Source: CP2-2F sp034436355
Lineage (GTDB): Bacteria > Chloroflexota > Anaerolineae > Aggregatilineales > UBA2796
Assembly: GCA_034436355.1 (NCBI GenBank)
Contig: DAOTVQ010000002.1
Location: forward strand, 70,943 to 134,942
Length of the DNA: 64,000 bases
Direction: 5' to 3'
Below, one piece after another: positions 7,180 to 14,438 of the stretch (positions are counted from its first letter, which is position 1; each line of letters starts with the position of its first letter). The translations under genes were made by a program, and so were the position numbers. The notes under the pieces are model-generated. The model was not told the DNA's origin and made no database searches. It saw only the letters and a list, made by a program, of their open reading frames with translations.

Positions 7180-8160
7180 GTTGCCTGTGCTGCTTGTTTG
7201 CGCTGCCGCCTGACGGGCTGAAAGCGCGCCGCTGGTACGCATCATCCACAGTGTTACGAAAAAGGCAATCCCAGCGGCTGCCACCAACATCAGCAGCACA
7301 CCGCTATAGGTACCAAGCGCATCCATGTGCCTGCCGCGCGTCCAATTGGTGAGTGGCAGCACCAGCAAGTATAAAGGCGAGGTGCCGCCATCAGCGAAGG
7401 CAAAGGGCGAATAGCGATACCAGCGGTAAGAGGCGCTGCCCAATTCGTAGCGTGTGAAAGCGGCAAAAATCGCCACAGGCGCAAAGCGCACCGCGATGGC
7501 AGTGGCGGCAGCCACGGCACCACGCCGAAAGGTGGTGCTGGCAAAAATGCCAAGCAGGGTGCAGCAGGCAGCCTCTACCAACGTGATCAGGACGGTTAGC
7601 CCGACGGCGGCAAAGGTTGCCCACGGCAGCCACTCGACCGTTGGCAGCACTGGTTCATCGTAGGCATAGCTGTAGTTGTAGCGACGATAGGAAAAGTAGG
7701 CGTAGCGGTGCAGCATGGCGATCATCAGCACAGGCAGCATCGCCAAGCGCACCGCGCCCAACGCCACAATCCACGGCGCAGCGCGACGCAGCGCAGCGAA
7801 CCATTTGCCAAACAGAATTTGGCGCGCACTCATGCCAGTTAGCACAAGGGAGTCCCACGTCTGCGAGACATGCTCACGGCTGACGGTGTTGGCGCCGGCG
7901 ATGATGCAGCGCACGGCAACAATGGCATGAATGACCCAGATTGAAACAAGGGCAAACTCGCGGCTGTGGCGAAAAGCAATTTGTGGGTCGCTCAGGCTGA
8001 GTGGCACGCCGATCAGGATGGCGAGCAAAACAAGGGGTGCAAGCACCTTACCAATGCGGGTGCTGCGTGGCGCGCTGCGGCGCTGATGGGTGATTTCCTG
8101 CCAGAACACAGGGTTGTGCTTACGGGAAAGGGCGGTCATAAGGCGCGTATCCTTTTCCAT
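7084..8160 (-). CDS. ABC-2-type transporter permease-like membrane protein
   Basis: 358 residues from ATG 8160 (AGGA upstream); an open frame to 8205 adds 15 residues without a better start, and ATG 8139 is another choice. There is an N-terminal cytoplasmic stretch (HNPVFWQEITHQRRS) and a first membrane helix at about residues 40-60, then SHVWDSL-type phrasing, here REHVSQTWDSLVLTGMS, typical of ABC-2 exporter permeases. At least six hydrophobic segments follow. No ATPase gene is adjacent, which leaves the partner unknown. The C-terminal 30 residues are encoded antisense to the end of the SH3-like lipoprotein gene. Confidence 0.72.
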   Translation of the reverse strand: MEKDTRLMTALSRKHNPVFWQEITHQRRSAPRSTRIGKVLAPLVLLAILIGVPLSLSDPQIAFRHSREFALVSIWVIHAIVAVRCIIAGANTVSREHVSQTWDSLVLTGMSARQILFGKWFAALRRAAPWIVALGAVRLAMLPVLMIAMLHRYAYFSYRRYNYSYAYDEPVLPTVEWLPWATFAAVGLTVLITLVEAACCTLLGIFASTTFRRGAVAAATAIAVRFAPVAIFAAFTRYELGSASYRWYRYSPFAFADGGTSPLYLLVLPLTNWTRGRHMDALGTYSGVLLMLVAAAGIAFFVTLWMMRTSGALSARQAAAQTSSTGNSGALERDLLRPNPARKWRAHRPHKVELTENT

Positions 8161-8225
8161 TGCCAACGATTCCTGTATTGTGCAGAAAAATATGGCAGCG
8201 CGCAACTGCTCCCCACCTTTTTGGG

Positions 8226-8254
8226 TTGCCTCTGGTACTATATATCCCTAAAAT
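8226..8254 (+). promoter_or_regulatory. Probable promoter of the M24 aminopeptidase unit
   Basis: TTGCCT at 8226-8231, a 17-base spacer, and TAAAAT at 8249-8254. Transcription would start near 8261, about 37 bases before the ATG at 8298. Confidence 0.6.
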
Positions 8255-8297
8255 ACCTACTGTCTGTGTGCCTTTTGACAAGTGAGGCTTATAAATT

Positions 8298-9416
8298 ATG
8301 ACCTTCCCACACGCCCAAGCCCGACTCGATAAACTGCGTGGCATTCTGCGGCGCGCCCAACTTGATTGCGTTGCCCTGATACCCGGCGCGAATCTCTTCT
8401 ACCTGAGCGGCGCGCCCTTCGAGGCAGCCTCGCGCCCGCTGCTGCTGCTTGTGACGCCTGAAGGAGCGCCTGCCCTGATCATCCCTTCCCTTGAACTGCC
8501 GCGCATTGAAGGGCGTGAGCCGTTCCCGCTGCGCTATTTCAGCTATACCGACGCTGAAGGCTACGAGTCTGCATTTGCGGCAGCCTGTGAGTCGCTAGGT
8601 TTAGCAGGCAAGCAGATCGGCGTGGAAGGCATGAAAATGCGCTTTGCCGAAGGTGCCGCCCTTGCCCGCTACGCACCCAACAGCCGCGTGCAGGCTGCCG
8701 ATGACAGCCTGCAATGGCTGCGCCTGCACAAGAGCGCTGAGGAGATTGCCCACATGCAGCGCGCCATCGTCATCAGTGAGGCAGCCCTTGCCGATACGTT
8801 GCCGCAAGTGCGCGTCGGCATGACCGAACGGCACATCGCGCACCTGCTGACAGAAGCGCTCAGCGCGCATGGCGCTGAGGCACACGCTTTTGAGCCACTG
8901 GTGCTAAGTGGCGAGAACACTGCCCAACCACATGGCAGCATTACGGATCGCGCCCTGCGCCAAGGCGACCTGCTGCTCTTCGATTTCGGCGCAAAGGTGA
9001 ATGGCTATGCAGCAGACATCACGCGCACCTTTGTGGTCGGCACACCTAGCCCTGAGATCAGCCGCATCTACGAGACGGTGCTTGCCGCTAACCTAGCGGG
9101 CATCGCCGCTGCGAAGGCAGGCGCGCCCTGCCAAGCGGTAGATCGCGCCGCACGGCAGGTCATCACGGAAGCGGGCTATGGCGAATATTTCATCCACCGC
9201 ACTGGGCATGGATTAGGGCTGGATATTCATGAACCGCCCTACATGCGTGAGGGCAACACACAGCTTTTGGAAAGCGGCATGACCTTCACCGTAGAGCCGG
9301 GCATTTACATCAATGGTGTCGGCGGAGTCCGCATTGAGGACGATGTACACATCACGGATGAAGGCGCCCAAGTGCTGACCCGCTTTCCCAAGGCGCTACA
9401 AAGCATTGGAGCATAA
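8298..9416 (+). CDS. Xaa-Pro aminopeptidase/dipeptidase, M24 family
   Basis: 372 residues, the normal length for this family. The N-terminal creatinase-like domain (about 1-135) is followed by the pita-bread catalytic domain with all metal-binding blocks: FDFGAKVNGYAADITRTF (two Asp), HRTGHGLGLDIHEPP (His), MTFTVEPGIYI (Glu) and VRIEDDVHIT (Glu). It removes N-terminal residues before proline or cleaves Xaa-Pro dipeptides in the cytoplasm. It is probably first in a three-gene unit with the hydrolase 3 bases downstream. Confidence 0.93.
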   Translation: MTFPHAQARLDKLRGILRRAQLDCVALIPGANLFYLSGAPFEAASRPLLLLVTPEGAPALIIPSLELPRIEGREPFPLRYFSYTDAEGYESAFAAACESLGLAGKQIGVEGMKMRFAEGAALARYAPNSRVQAADDSLQWLRLHKSAEEIAHMQRAIVISEAALADTLPQVRVGMTERHIAHLLTEALSAHGAEAHAFEPLVLSGENTAQPHGSITDRALRQGDLLLFDFGAKVNGYAADITRTFVVGTPSPEISRIYETVLAANLAGIAAAKAGAPCQAVDRAARQVITEAGYGEYFIHRTGHGLGLDIHEPPYMREGNTQLLESGMTFTVEPGIYINGVGGVRIEDDVHITDEGAQVLTRFPKALQSIGA

Positions 9417-9419
9417 CCT

Positions 9420-10076
9420 ATGACCGAACATTTCTTTTACTTACACGGCTTTGCCTCGTCACCTGCTTCAGGCAAGGCGCAGGATTTCAAAGCGCGCTTT
9501 GAACAGCGCGGCATAACGCTGCACATTCCTGATCTGAATGTGCCAAGTTTTGAAGAACTCACGCTCAGCGCCATGATCGCGCATGTGGCGGCGGAAATTC
9601 GGCGCTTGCCCTACGGCGCGGTCAACCTGATCGGATCGAGCATGGGTGGCGCGGTGGCGCTGCATCTGGCAGATCGGTTGAAAGATGCCGAAGGTGGGCA
9701 AGTGGCACGCTTGCTGCTGCTGGCGCCCGCGCTGGACTTTGAGGCGAATCGGATTAACCAACTGACTGAGGACGGCGTGCGCGCTTGGCGCGAAAGCGGT
9801 TGGCTCAGCCTATTCCACTATGGCGAGAACGCCGAGAAGCGCGTGCATTACGGGCTGATGACAGACATGCTGACGTATGACGCCTTTCAAGTTGACCTTA
9901 AGCAGCCAATCTTGATCTATCATGGCGTGCATGATGAATCGGTGGATTATCGGCAGTCGGTGCGCTTTGCCCAGACGCGCCCGAATGTGGCACTGCGCCT
10001 TGTGGATTCTGATCACCAACTGCGCGATCAGGTGGATAGCATTTGGGCGGAAGCGATCACGTTCTTCAACCTATAG
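9420..10076 (+). CDS. Alpha/beta hydrolase, YqiA-like esterase
   Basis: 218 residues. The oxyanion region is YLHGFASSPASGKA, the nucleophile elbow is GSSMGG (Ser in LIGSSMGGAVAL), the acid is likely Asp in HGVHDESV, and the base is His in DSDHQLRD. This matches the YqiA/YcfP family of small cytoplasmic esterases. It begins 3 bases after the aminopeptidase stop, which indicates one transcript. Substrate unknown. Confidence 0.87.
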   Translation: MTEHFFYLHGFASSPASGKAQDFKARFEQRGITLHIPDLNVPSFEELTLSAMIAHVAAEIRRLPYGAVNLIGSSMGGAVALHLADRLKDAEGGQVARLLLLAPALDFEANRINQLTEDGVRAWRESGWLSLFHYGENAEKRVHYGLMTDMLTYDAFQVDLKQPILIYHGVHDESVDYRQSVRFAQTRPNVALRLVDSDHQLRDQVDSIWAEAITFFNL

Positions 10077-10090
10077 CGGAAAGGTTCACC

Positions 10091-11626
10091 ATGAGCGAAA
10101 ACAAACAACGGGCTGCCCAAGCAGGGCATATGGGCTATGGATCGCGCCTGAAAGAGCAACCTGCTGATGAGCTAGTCCAGTCTGCCTTCGCGCATGAAGT
10201 TGCCGATGGCGTGCTGCTCTATCACGGCATGAGCCTTGCCGATCTCGCCTACTGCGTCATGCTCTGCGAGTGCGCCCTGATTCCGCCGTCGGCACGTTCG
10301 CCACTCTTGCGCGGCTTGTTGGAACTGCACACTATCCCTGCCGATCAGTTCCCGTTTGATCCCGTCTACGGCGATATTTACACCAACCGCGAGCAGGCGC
10401 TGCGCGAGCGCGTGCCATCTGAAAGCGCCGCCGATGGCTGGCTGCGGCTTGGGCGCGCCCGCCGCGAGTCGTCTACAGTGGGTTACCTGATCACCGCACG
10501 CGGACGGCTCTTGCGCTTGATCGAGGCGCACGCCGCCCTGATCGCCGTTTTGTTGCGGCTTGCCGCGCAGCACCGCGCCACGCTCATGCCCGATTACACC
10601 TATTTGCAAAAAGCGCACCCAACTACACTGGCGCACTACCTGCTGACCTTTGCCGCGCCGCTGCTGCGCGATGCAGAACGGCTGCGCGCCGCCTATGCAC
10701 GCTTGAATCAGTCGCCAATTGGCGGCGGCAGCGTAAATGGATCGCGTTTGCCGTTGGATCGGGCGCGGGCAGCTGACCTGCTTGGCTTTGAAGGCATTGC
10801 CGCGCATACCCGTGATGCTATGTGGCAGCCCGACGTGGCGATTGAAGTTGCTGCCCATGTCGTGATCCTGATGACGACGCTGGATCGGCTTGCCGAAGAC
10901 CTATACATCTTCGCCACCGAAGAATTTGGCTACCTCACCCTTGCCGACGGGCACTCGCGCACCAGTGTGATCATGCCGCAGAAGAAGAATCCATATAGCC
11001 TTGCCTATGTGCGCGGTGCAGCACGTGCCAGCAGCGCAGCCCTGCATACCATCATCGCCACCAACCAAACGCCCTCTGGTCAGCCGGATAACCGCATTTT
11101 TGCCTATGGCGATCTGCCACGCGCCCTAGAGAATGCTGCCCGTGCTGTGCATTTGCTGACAGGTGTGTTGGAGCGTGCCGAGTGGCACACCGAACGCATG
11201 GCTACCCGTGCCGCTGAAGGCTTCAGCGGCGCTACCGATCTAGGCGACTATTTAAGTGAGGCAGCCGAACTTGACCCACGCACAGCACACCGACTGATCG
11301 GCTACGCGGTGCGTGCGGCATTAGAAGCGGGGCAGCCAAGCAGCACACCGATCAGCAGCGCAGCACTTGACCAAGCCGCACAAGCACTGCTCGGACGGAC
11401 GCTCAACCTGCCCGATGCTGCTGTCCGTAATGCCCAAGATGCGCTTGCCATCGTCGAATCGCGGCGTGGGCTGGGCGGTGCCAGCGTGGACTCGGTCACG
11501 GCACTTTTGGCAGACTATCAAGCGCGCTACCAAGAGTATCAGTGGTGGGGCGATCAAGAGCAGGTGCGCCTTGAGGTGGTGGAGCAGACCTTGCTGACCA
11601 TCGCCCGCGCCATCGCCGAAAGTTAG
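10091..11626 (+). CDS. Argininosuccinate-lyase-family protein with altered active site
   Basis: 511 residues from ATG 10091 (AAAGG upstream). The aspartase/fumarase fold is shown by QSPIGGGSVNGSRLPLDR and by the family signature region around residues 290-301, SRTSVIMPQKKNP. Compared with genuine ArgH, the HTGRSRND block reads RLGRARRES (about 119-126), the catalytic His of GYTHLQ is Tyr171 (DYTYLQ), and the GSS signature reads TSV, keeping only one Ser (292). So it belongs to the superfamily, but argininosuccinate cleavage is doubtful. No arg genes surround it. It ends in a 4-base convergent overlap with the DUF429 gene. Confidence 0.75.
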   Translation: MSENKQRAAQAGHMGYGSRLKEQPADELVQSAFAHEVADGVLLYHGMSLADLAYCVMLCECALIPPSARSPLLRGLLELHTIPADQFPFDPVYGDIYTNREQALRERVPSESAADGWLRLGRARRESSTVGYLITARGRLLRLIEAHAALIAVLLRLAAQHRATLMPDYTYLQKAHPTTLAHYLLTFAAPLLRDAERLRAAYARLNQSPIGGGSVNGSRLPLDRARAADLLGFEGIAAHTRDAMWQPDVAIEVAAHVVILMTTLDRLAEDLYIFATEEFGYLTLADGHSRTSVIMPQKKNPYSLAYVRGAARASSAALHTIIATNQTPSGQPDNRIFAYGDLPRALENAARAVHLLTGVLERAEWHTERMATRAAEGFSGATDLGDYLSEAAELDPRTAHRLIGYAVRAALEAGQPSSTPISSAALDQAAQALLGRTLNLPDAAVRNAQDALAIVESRRGLGGASVDSVTALLADYQARYQEYQWWGDQEQVRLEVVEQTLLTIARAIAES

Positions 11627-12363
11627 CCCAAACGCGGCGCAACGATATAGCCTTCTGCCAGCGTCCCATAGACCTGCCAGAAGGCATCGGCGTGCCACCA
11701 GTAATGCAATGCAATATAGGCGCACAGCAGGGCATCGCGTTTATCTTCCTCTGCTTTGCACCATGCCACACGCAGCAGTGCGTCAGGCAAATCTAGGGGC
11801 GGCACAGCCTGATGTAAGGTGCGTAGCTGTGCGGCGTAGGTTTGCCACGCTGATTCTTGCGCCGCTCTGCTCAACCCTTGCTTGCGCTTGTAGCGCAGCG
11901 CACGCGGCAAACGGAATAAACCAATCATAGCGGCGTGCGGATATGCCTCAAACGCAAACTGCCCGTCAGGGCGCGCCGCGATGTGCGGTGTATGCTGAAT
12001 CTCAAGGGTGGCTAACTGTGCGATCAGCCATTCGCCGCGCAGCACACCGCCGTTATATTTGCCAAGCAGGGTTCGGTTGGCAGGATGTGCGCCTGCGCCA
12101 TATTTGCCAAACGCCTTGCTAATGAGCGCATCGCCAAGCCGCTTGCCCGTTTGGTTTGGCACGCATAGCGGTGCATCAATCGCCACGATCAGCGGCGTGT
12201 GCGCGGCATAGCGCCGAACGAACGCCATAAGTTCGACATCGGTGCGCGCAAGGCAGGGCGCCTCTGCCAACACAGCACGCCCATTTACCAAGTGCAGCGC
12301 GGCGAGTCCGCTGGCGTTGCGCGCTGACCACGCCAGATCAATGCCTAAGAAGGCTGCTTGCAC
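11623..12363 (-). CDS. DUF429 family protein (predicted RNase H-like fold)
   Basis: 246 residues with the DUF429 hallmarks: N-terminal FLGIDLAWSARNASG, then IVAIDAPLCVPN with an Asp in a second strand, CEAYPHA-like text here as FEAYPHAAMIGLF, and a C-terminal KRDALLCAYIAL helix. The acidic residues sit on strands as in RNase H-fold nucleases, but no activity has been settled for the family to my knowledge. It directly abuts the sugar transferase gene (no gap) and is the last gene of the minus-strand cluster. Confidence 0.8.
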   Translation of the reverse strand: MQAAFLGIDLAWSARNASGLAALHLVNGRAVLAEAPCLARTDVELMAFVRRYAAHTPLIVAIDAPLCVPNQTGKRLGDALISKAFGKYGAGAHPANRTLLGKYNGGVLRGEWLIAQLATLEIQHTPHIAARPDGQFAFEAYPHAAMIGLFRLPRALRYKRKQGLSRAAQESAWQTYAAQLRTLHQAVPPLDLPDALLRVAWCKAEEDKRDALLCAYIALHYWWHADAFWQVYGTLAEGYIVAPRLG

Positions 12364-13755
12364 TTAAAAGGCACCTTTGCGGCGCACTACGACGAATAGG
12401 GTGCGCCACAGGATCACCAAATCAAGCAAGATCGAGTAATTTTGAATGTAATAGAGATCATCTTCGGTGTGCAGGTGCATTGGTTTATCGCTGCGCCCGT
12501 TGATCTGCCACCAACCGGTCATGCCTTGTGGCACGGCAAAGCGCTTAAGCTGCCACACCTGATATTTTTCAACCATCCACAGCACCTCAGGGCGCGGTCC
12601 GACAAGGCTCATCTCACCTTTCAGCACATTGATAAGCTGTGGCAGTTCGTCTAGGCTGGTGCGCCGCAGAAACCTACCGACTCGCGTCACACGCGGATCG
12701 TCTTCTGTCTTGTGGATTAGGTTGCCGTGTTCGTCATAGTGCAGCACTTCCGCCTGACGTGCCTCAGCATCGTGCGTCATGGTTCGGAATTTATACATGG
12801 TGAAGGGCTTGCCGTTCTCGCCAACGCGCACCTGCTTAAAGAGCGCCGCACCTTTAGAGTCGAGGCGGATTGCCAGCCAAATGCCTGCCCACAACGGCGC
12901 ACTTAGGATCAGGCTCAGCGTGCCGATGATCAGGTCAAAAGCGCGCTTGACGGTGCGTTGATAAATGGTTAGGGCAGGATCACGTAGGTTGATGAGCGGC
13001 ACACCGCCAAAATCTTCGACTGTAGCGCGGTACAGCACAAGATTTAGGTAGTTGGGCGCCACACGGACTTGGACAGGCAGCCGTTGCAATTCAAGGATCA
13101 GGTCGTTCAGGCGCTCATAGTCGCGGTAGGGCAGGGTGATGATCACTTCGTCTATGGCGTGTGTCTTCACAATGCGGTACGCCTCTGCCAGCTTGCCCAA
13201 GTGTGGTAGATCAAGCACGGCAGACTCTTGATCATCCAAAAAGCCGACCAGTGTAACGCCTGCCCATGCATAGCCGCGCAGCGTTTCCGCGATCTGCTGC
13301 CCTAACTCGCCACCGCCTACTATCAAGGCGCGGCGTGCTTTCACGCGCCCTCGTGCAAAAATCAGATGAACGGCAAGCCGCCACAGCACGCGCAGCGTCG
13401 TATCCAGCGCAGCAAGGTAGACCACCAACAGGCGCGAAACGTCGCGGTCAGTGAAGTAGAGCGCGCCTGCCAGCACCAACAATGCGAAAAAGCTGGCAGA
13501 CAGCACGTGCCGCACCTCGTCCAGCAGGCGCACATTACGGCGCGGATCGTAGACGCCGAGCGTGAAAAAGACTATTAACCAGATCAGGATGGCAAGGGCG
13601 ATCAAGATTGGTGGCAGCACAACCTCGCGCTCGATCAGCGCACCGAAAGGCAACGCCAAGCGTAAATAGCCCGAAAGCGCCAAAGCACTGATCGTACACA
13701 ACACATCGAGCAGGATTGCTAAGAGTGTGTAGGTTGCGCCTTGCCGTCGAAACAC
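12364..13755 (-). CDS. Polyprenyl-phosphate sugar-1-phosphate transferase (WbaP/exopolysaccharide type)
   Basis: 463 residues. Four N-terminal membrane helices (about 8-130) are followed by a Rossmann-like CoA-binding domain (ARRALIVGGGELGQQI, about 140-260), a fifth helix at about 275-300, and the bacterial sugar transferase catalytic domain: KQVRVGENGKPFTMYKFRTM, GRFLRRTSLDELPQL and SLVGPRPE. It would transfer a hexose-1-phosphate to a polyprenyl phosphate at the inner face of the membrane, the first step of exopolysaccharide or O-antigen building. It may prime the glycan assembled by the cluster at 35-54 kb, although it lies 20 kb away. Confidence 0.93.
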   Translation of the reverse strand: MFRRQGATYTLLAILLDVLCTISALALSGYLRLALPFGALIEREVVLPPILIALAILIWLIVFFTLGVYDPRRNVRLLDEVRHVLSASFFALLVLAGALYFTDRDVSRLLVVYLAALDTTLRVLWRLAVHLIFARGRVKARRALIVGGGELGQQIAETLRGYAWAGVTLVGFLDDQESAVLDLPHLGKLAEAYRIVKTHAIDEVIITLPYRDYERLNDLILELQRLPVQVRVAPNYLNLVLYRATVEDFGGVPLINLRDPALTIYQRTVKRAFDLIIGTLSLILSAPLWAGIWLAIRLDSKGAALFKQVRVGENGKPFTMYKFRTMTHDAEARQAEVLHYDEHGNLIHKTEDDPRVTRVGRFLRRTSLDELPQLINVLKGEMSLVGPRPEVLWMVEKYQVWQLKRFAVPQGMTGWWQINGRSDKPMHLHTEDDLYYIQNYSILLDLVILWRTLFVVVRRKGAF

Positions 13756-13766
13756 TTGCCACCTGC

Positions 13767-14429
13767 CTAGATGACCTGTGCAATTGCCAAACCATCATAA
13801 CCCTTGCTGCCAACGGTCTGAAGGACGGTCGCCCTCAGGCGGGGTTCGGCAGCCAGCAGTGCGTGTAGTTGGCGTGTGCCTTGCAGGTTGGGATCGCTGC
13901 TCTCAGCATCCAGCACACCGCCCTTGCGGATGACGTTATCCACCACGATCAGGCTGCCGCGCCGCGTCAGTTTGAGCGCCCATGCCAAATAGTTGGGATT
14001 ATTCGGCTTGTCGGCATCAATAAAGACCATATCGAAACTATGCCCTTCGTCTGCCAGTTTGGGCAGGCTTTCCAAGGCAGCGCCTAAGCGCACTTCGATC
14101 TGATGGCTGCGCCCGCCACGGGCGATATTCGCCTTAGCAACCTCGGCGTGCTTGGGCATCACTTCTAAGGTGATCAGCTTGCCCTCTGGCGGCAGTGCTT
14201 GCGCCAGCCATAAGGTGCTGTAGGCGCCTAATGTACCGATCTCTAGGATGGTGCGTGCGCCGTGCAGTTGAGCAAGCAGCATCAGGAATTTACCCTGCAT
14301 GGGCGAAACGTTAATGCTTGGCAAGCCGTTCGCCTCTGAATCGCGCAGGGCGGCTTCTAAAACGGGATCGGGAGCTAGATAGAGATCGGCAAGGTAGCTA
14401 TCTACCGCTGCCCACTGTTCCTCAGACAT
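13767..14429 (-). CDS. Class I SAM-dependent O-methyltransferase (caffeoyl-CoA O-methyltransferase-like)
   Basis: 220 residues. SAM-binding motif I is ILEIGTLGAYSTLWLA, motif II carries the acidic residue in LITLEVMPKHAEVAK, and the metal-binding Asp cluster of this family appears as FDMVFIDADKPNN and VVDNVIRKGGV. Members methylate catechol-like or other hydroxyls using a divalent metal. It lies 11 bases upstream of the sugar transferase and 9 bases after the protease gene on the minus strand, so it is probably cotranscribed. Substrate unknown. Confidence 0.88.
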   Translation of the reverse strand: MSEEQWAAVDSYLADLYLAPDPVLEAALRDSEANGLPSINVSPMQGKFLMLLAQLHGARTILEIGTLGAYSTLWLAQALPPEGKLITLEVMPKHAEVAKANIARGGRSHQIEVRLGAALESLPKLADEGHSFDMVFIDADKPNNPNYLAWALKLTRRGSLIVVDNVIRKGGVLDAESSDPNLQGTRQLHALLAAEPRLRATVLQTVGSKGYDGLAIAQVI

Positions 14430-14438
14430 GCTGACTCC

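Noticed and set aside
8275..8280. Consensus TTGACA just before the M24 aminopeptidase gene
   Set aside because: The next -10-like sequence is only about 8 bases away and the start codon follows at once; the TTGCCT/TAAAAT pair at 8226-8254 fits better.
10172..10858. Minus-strand open frame of 228 codons opposite the lyase-family gene
   Set aside because: Shadow of the argininosuccinate-lyase-like gene with no start context.
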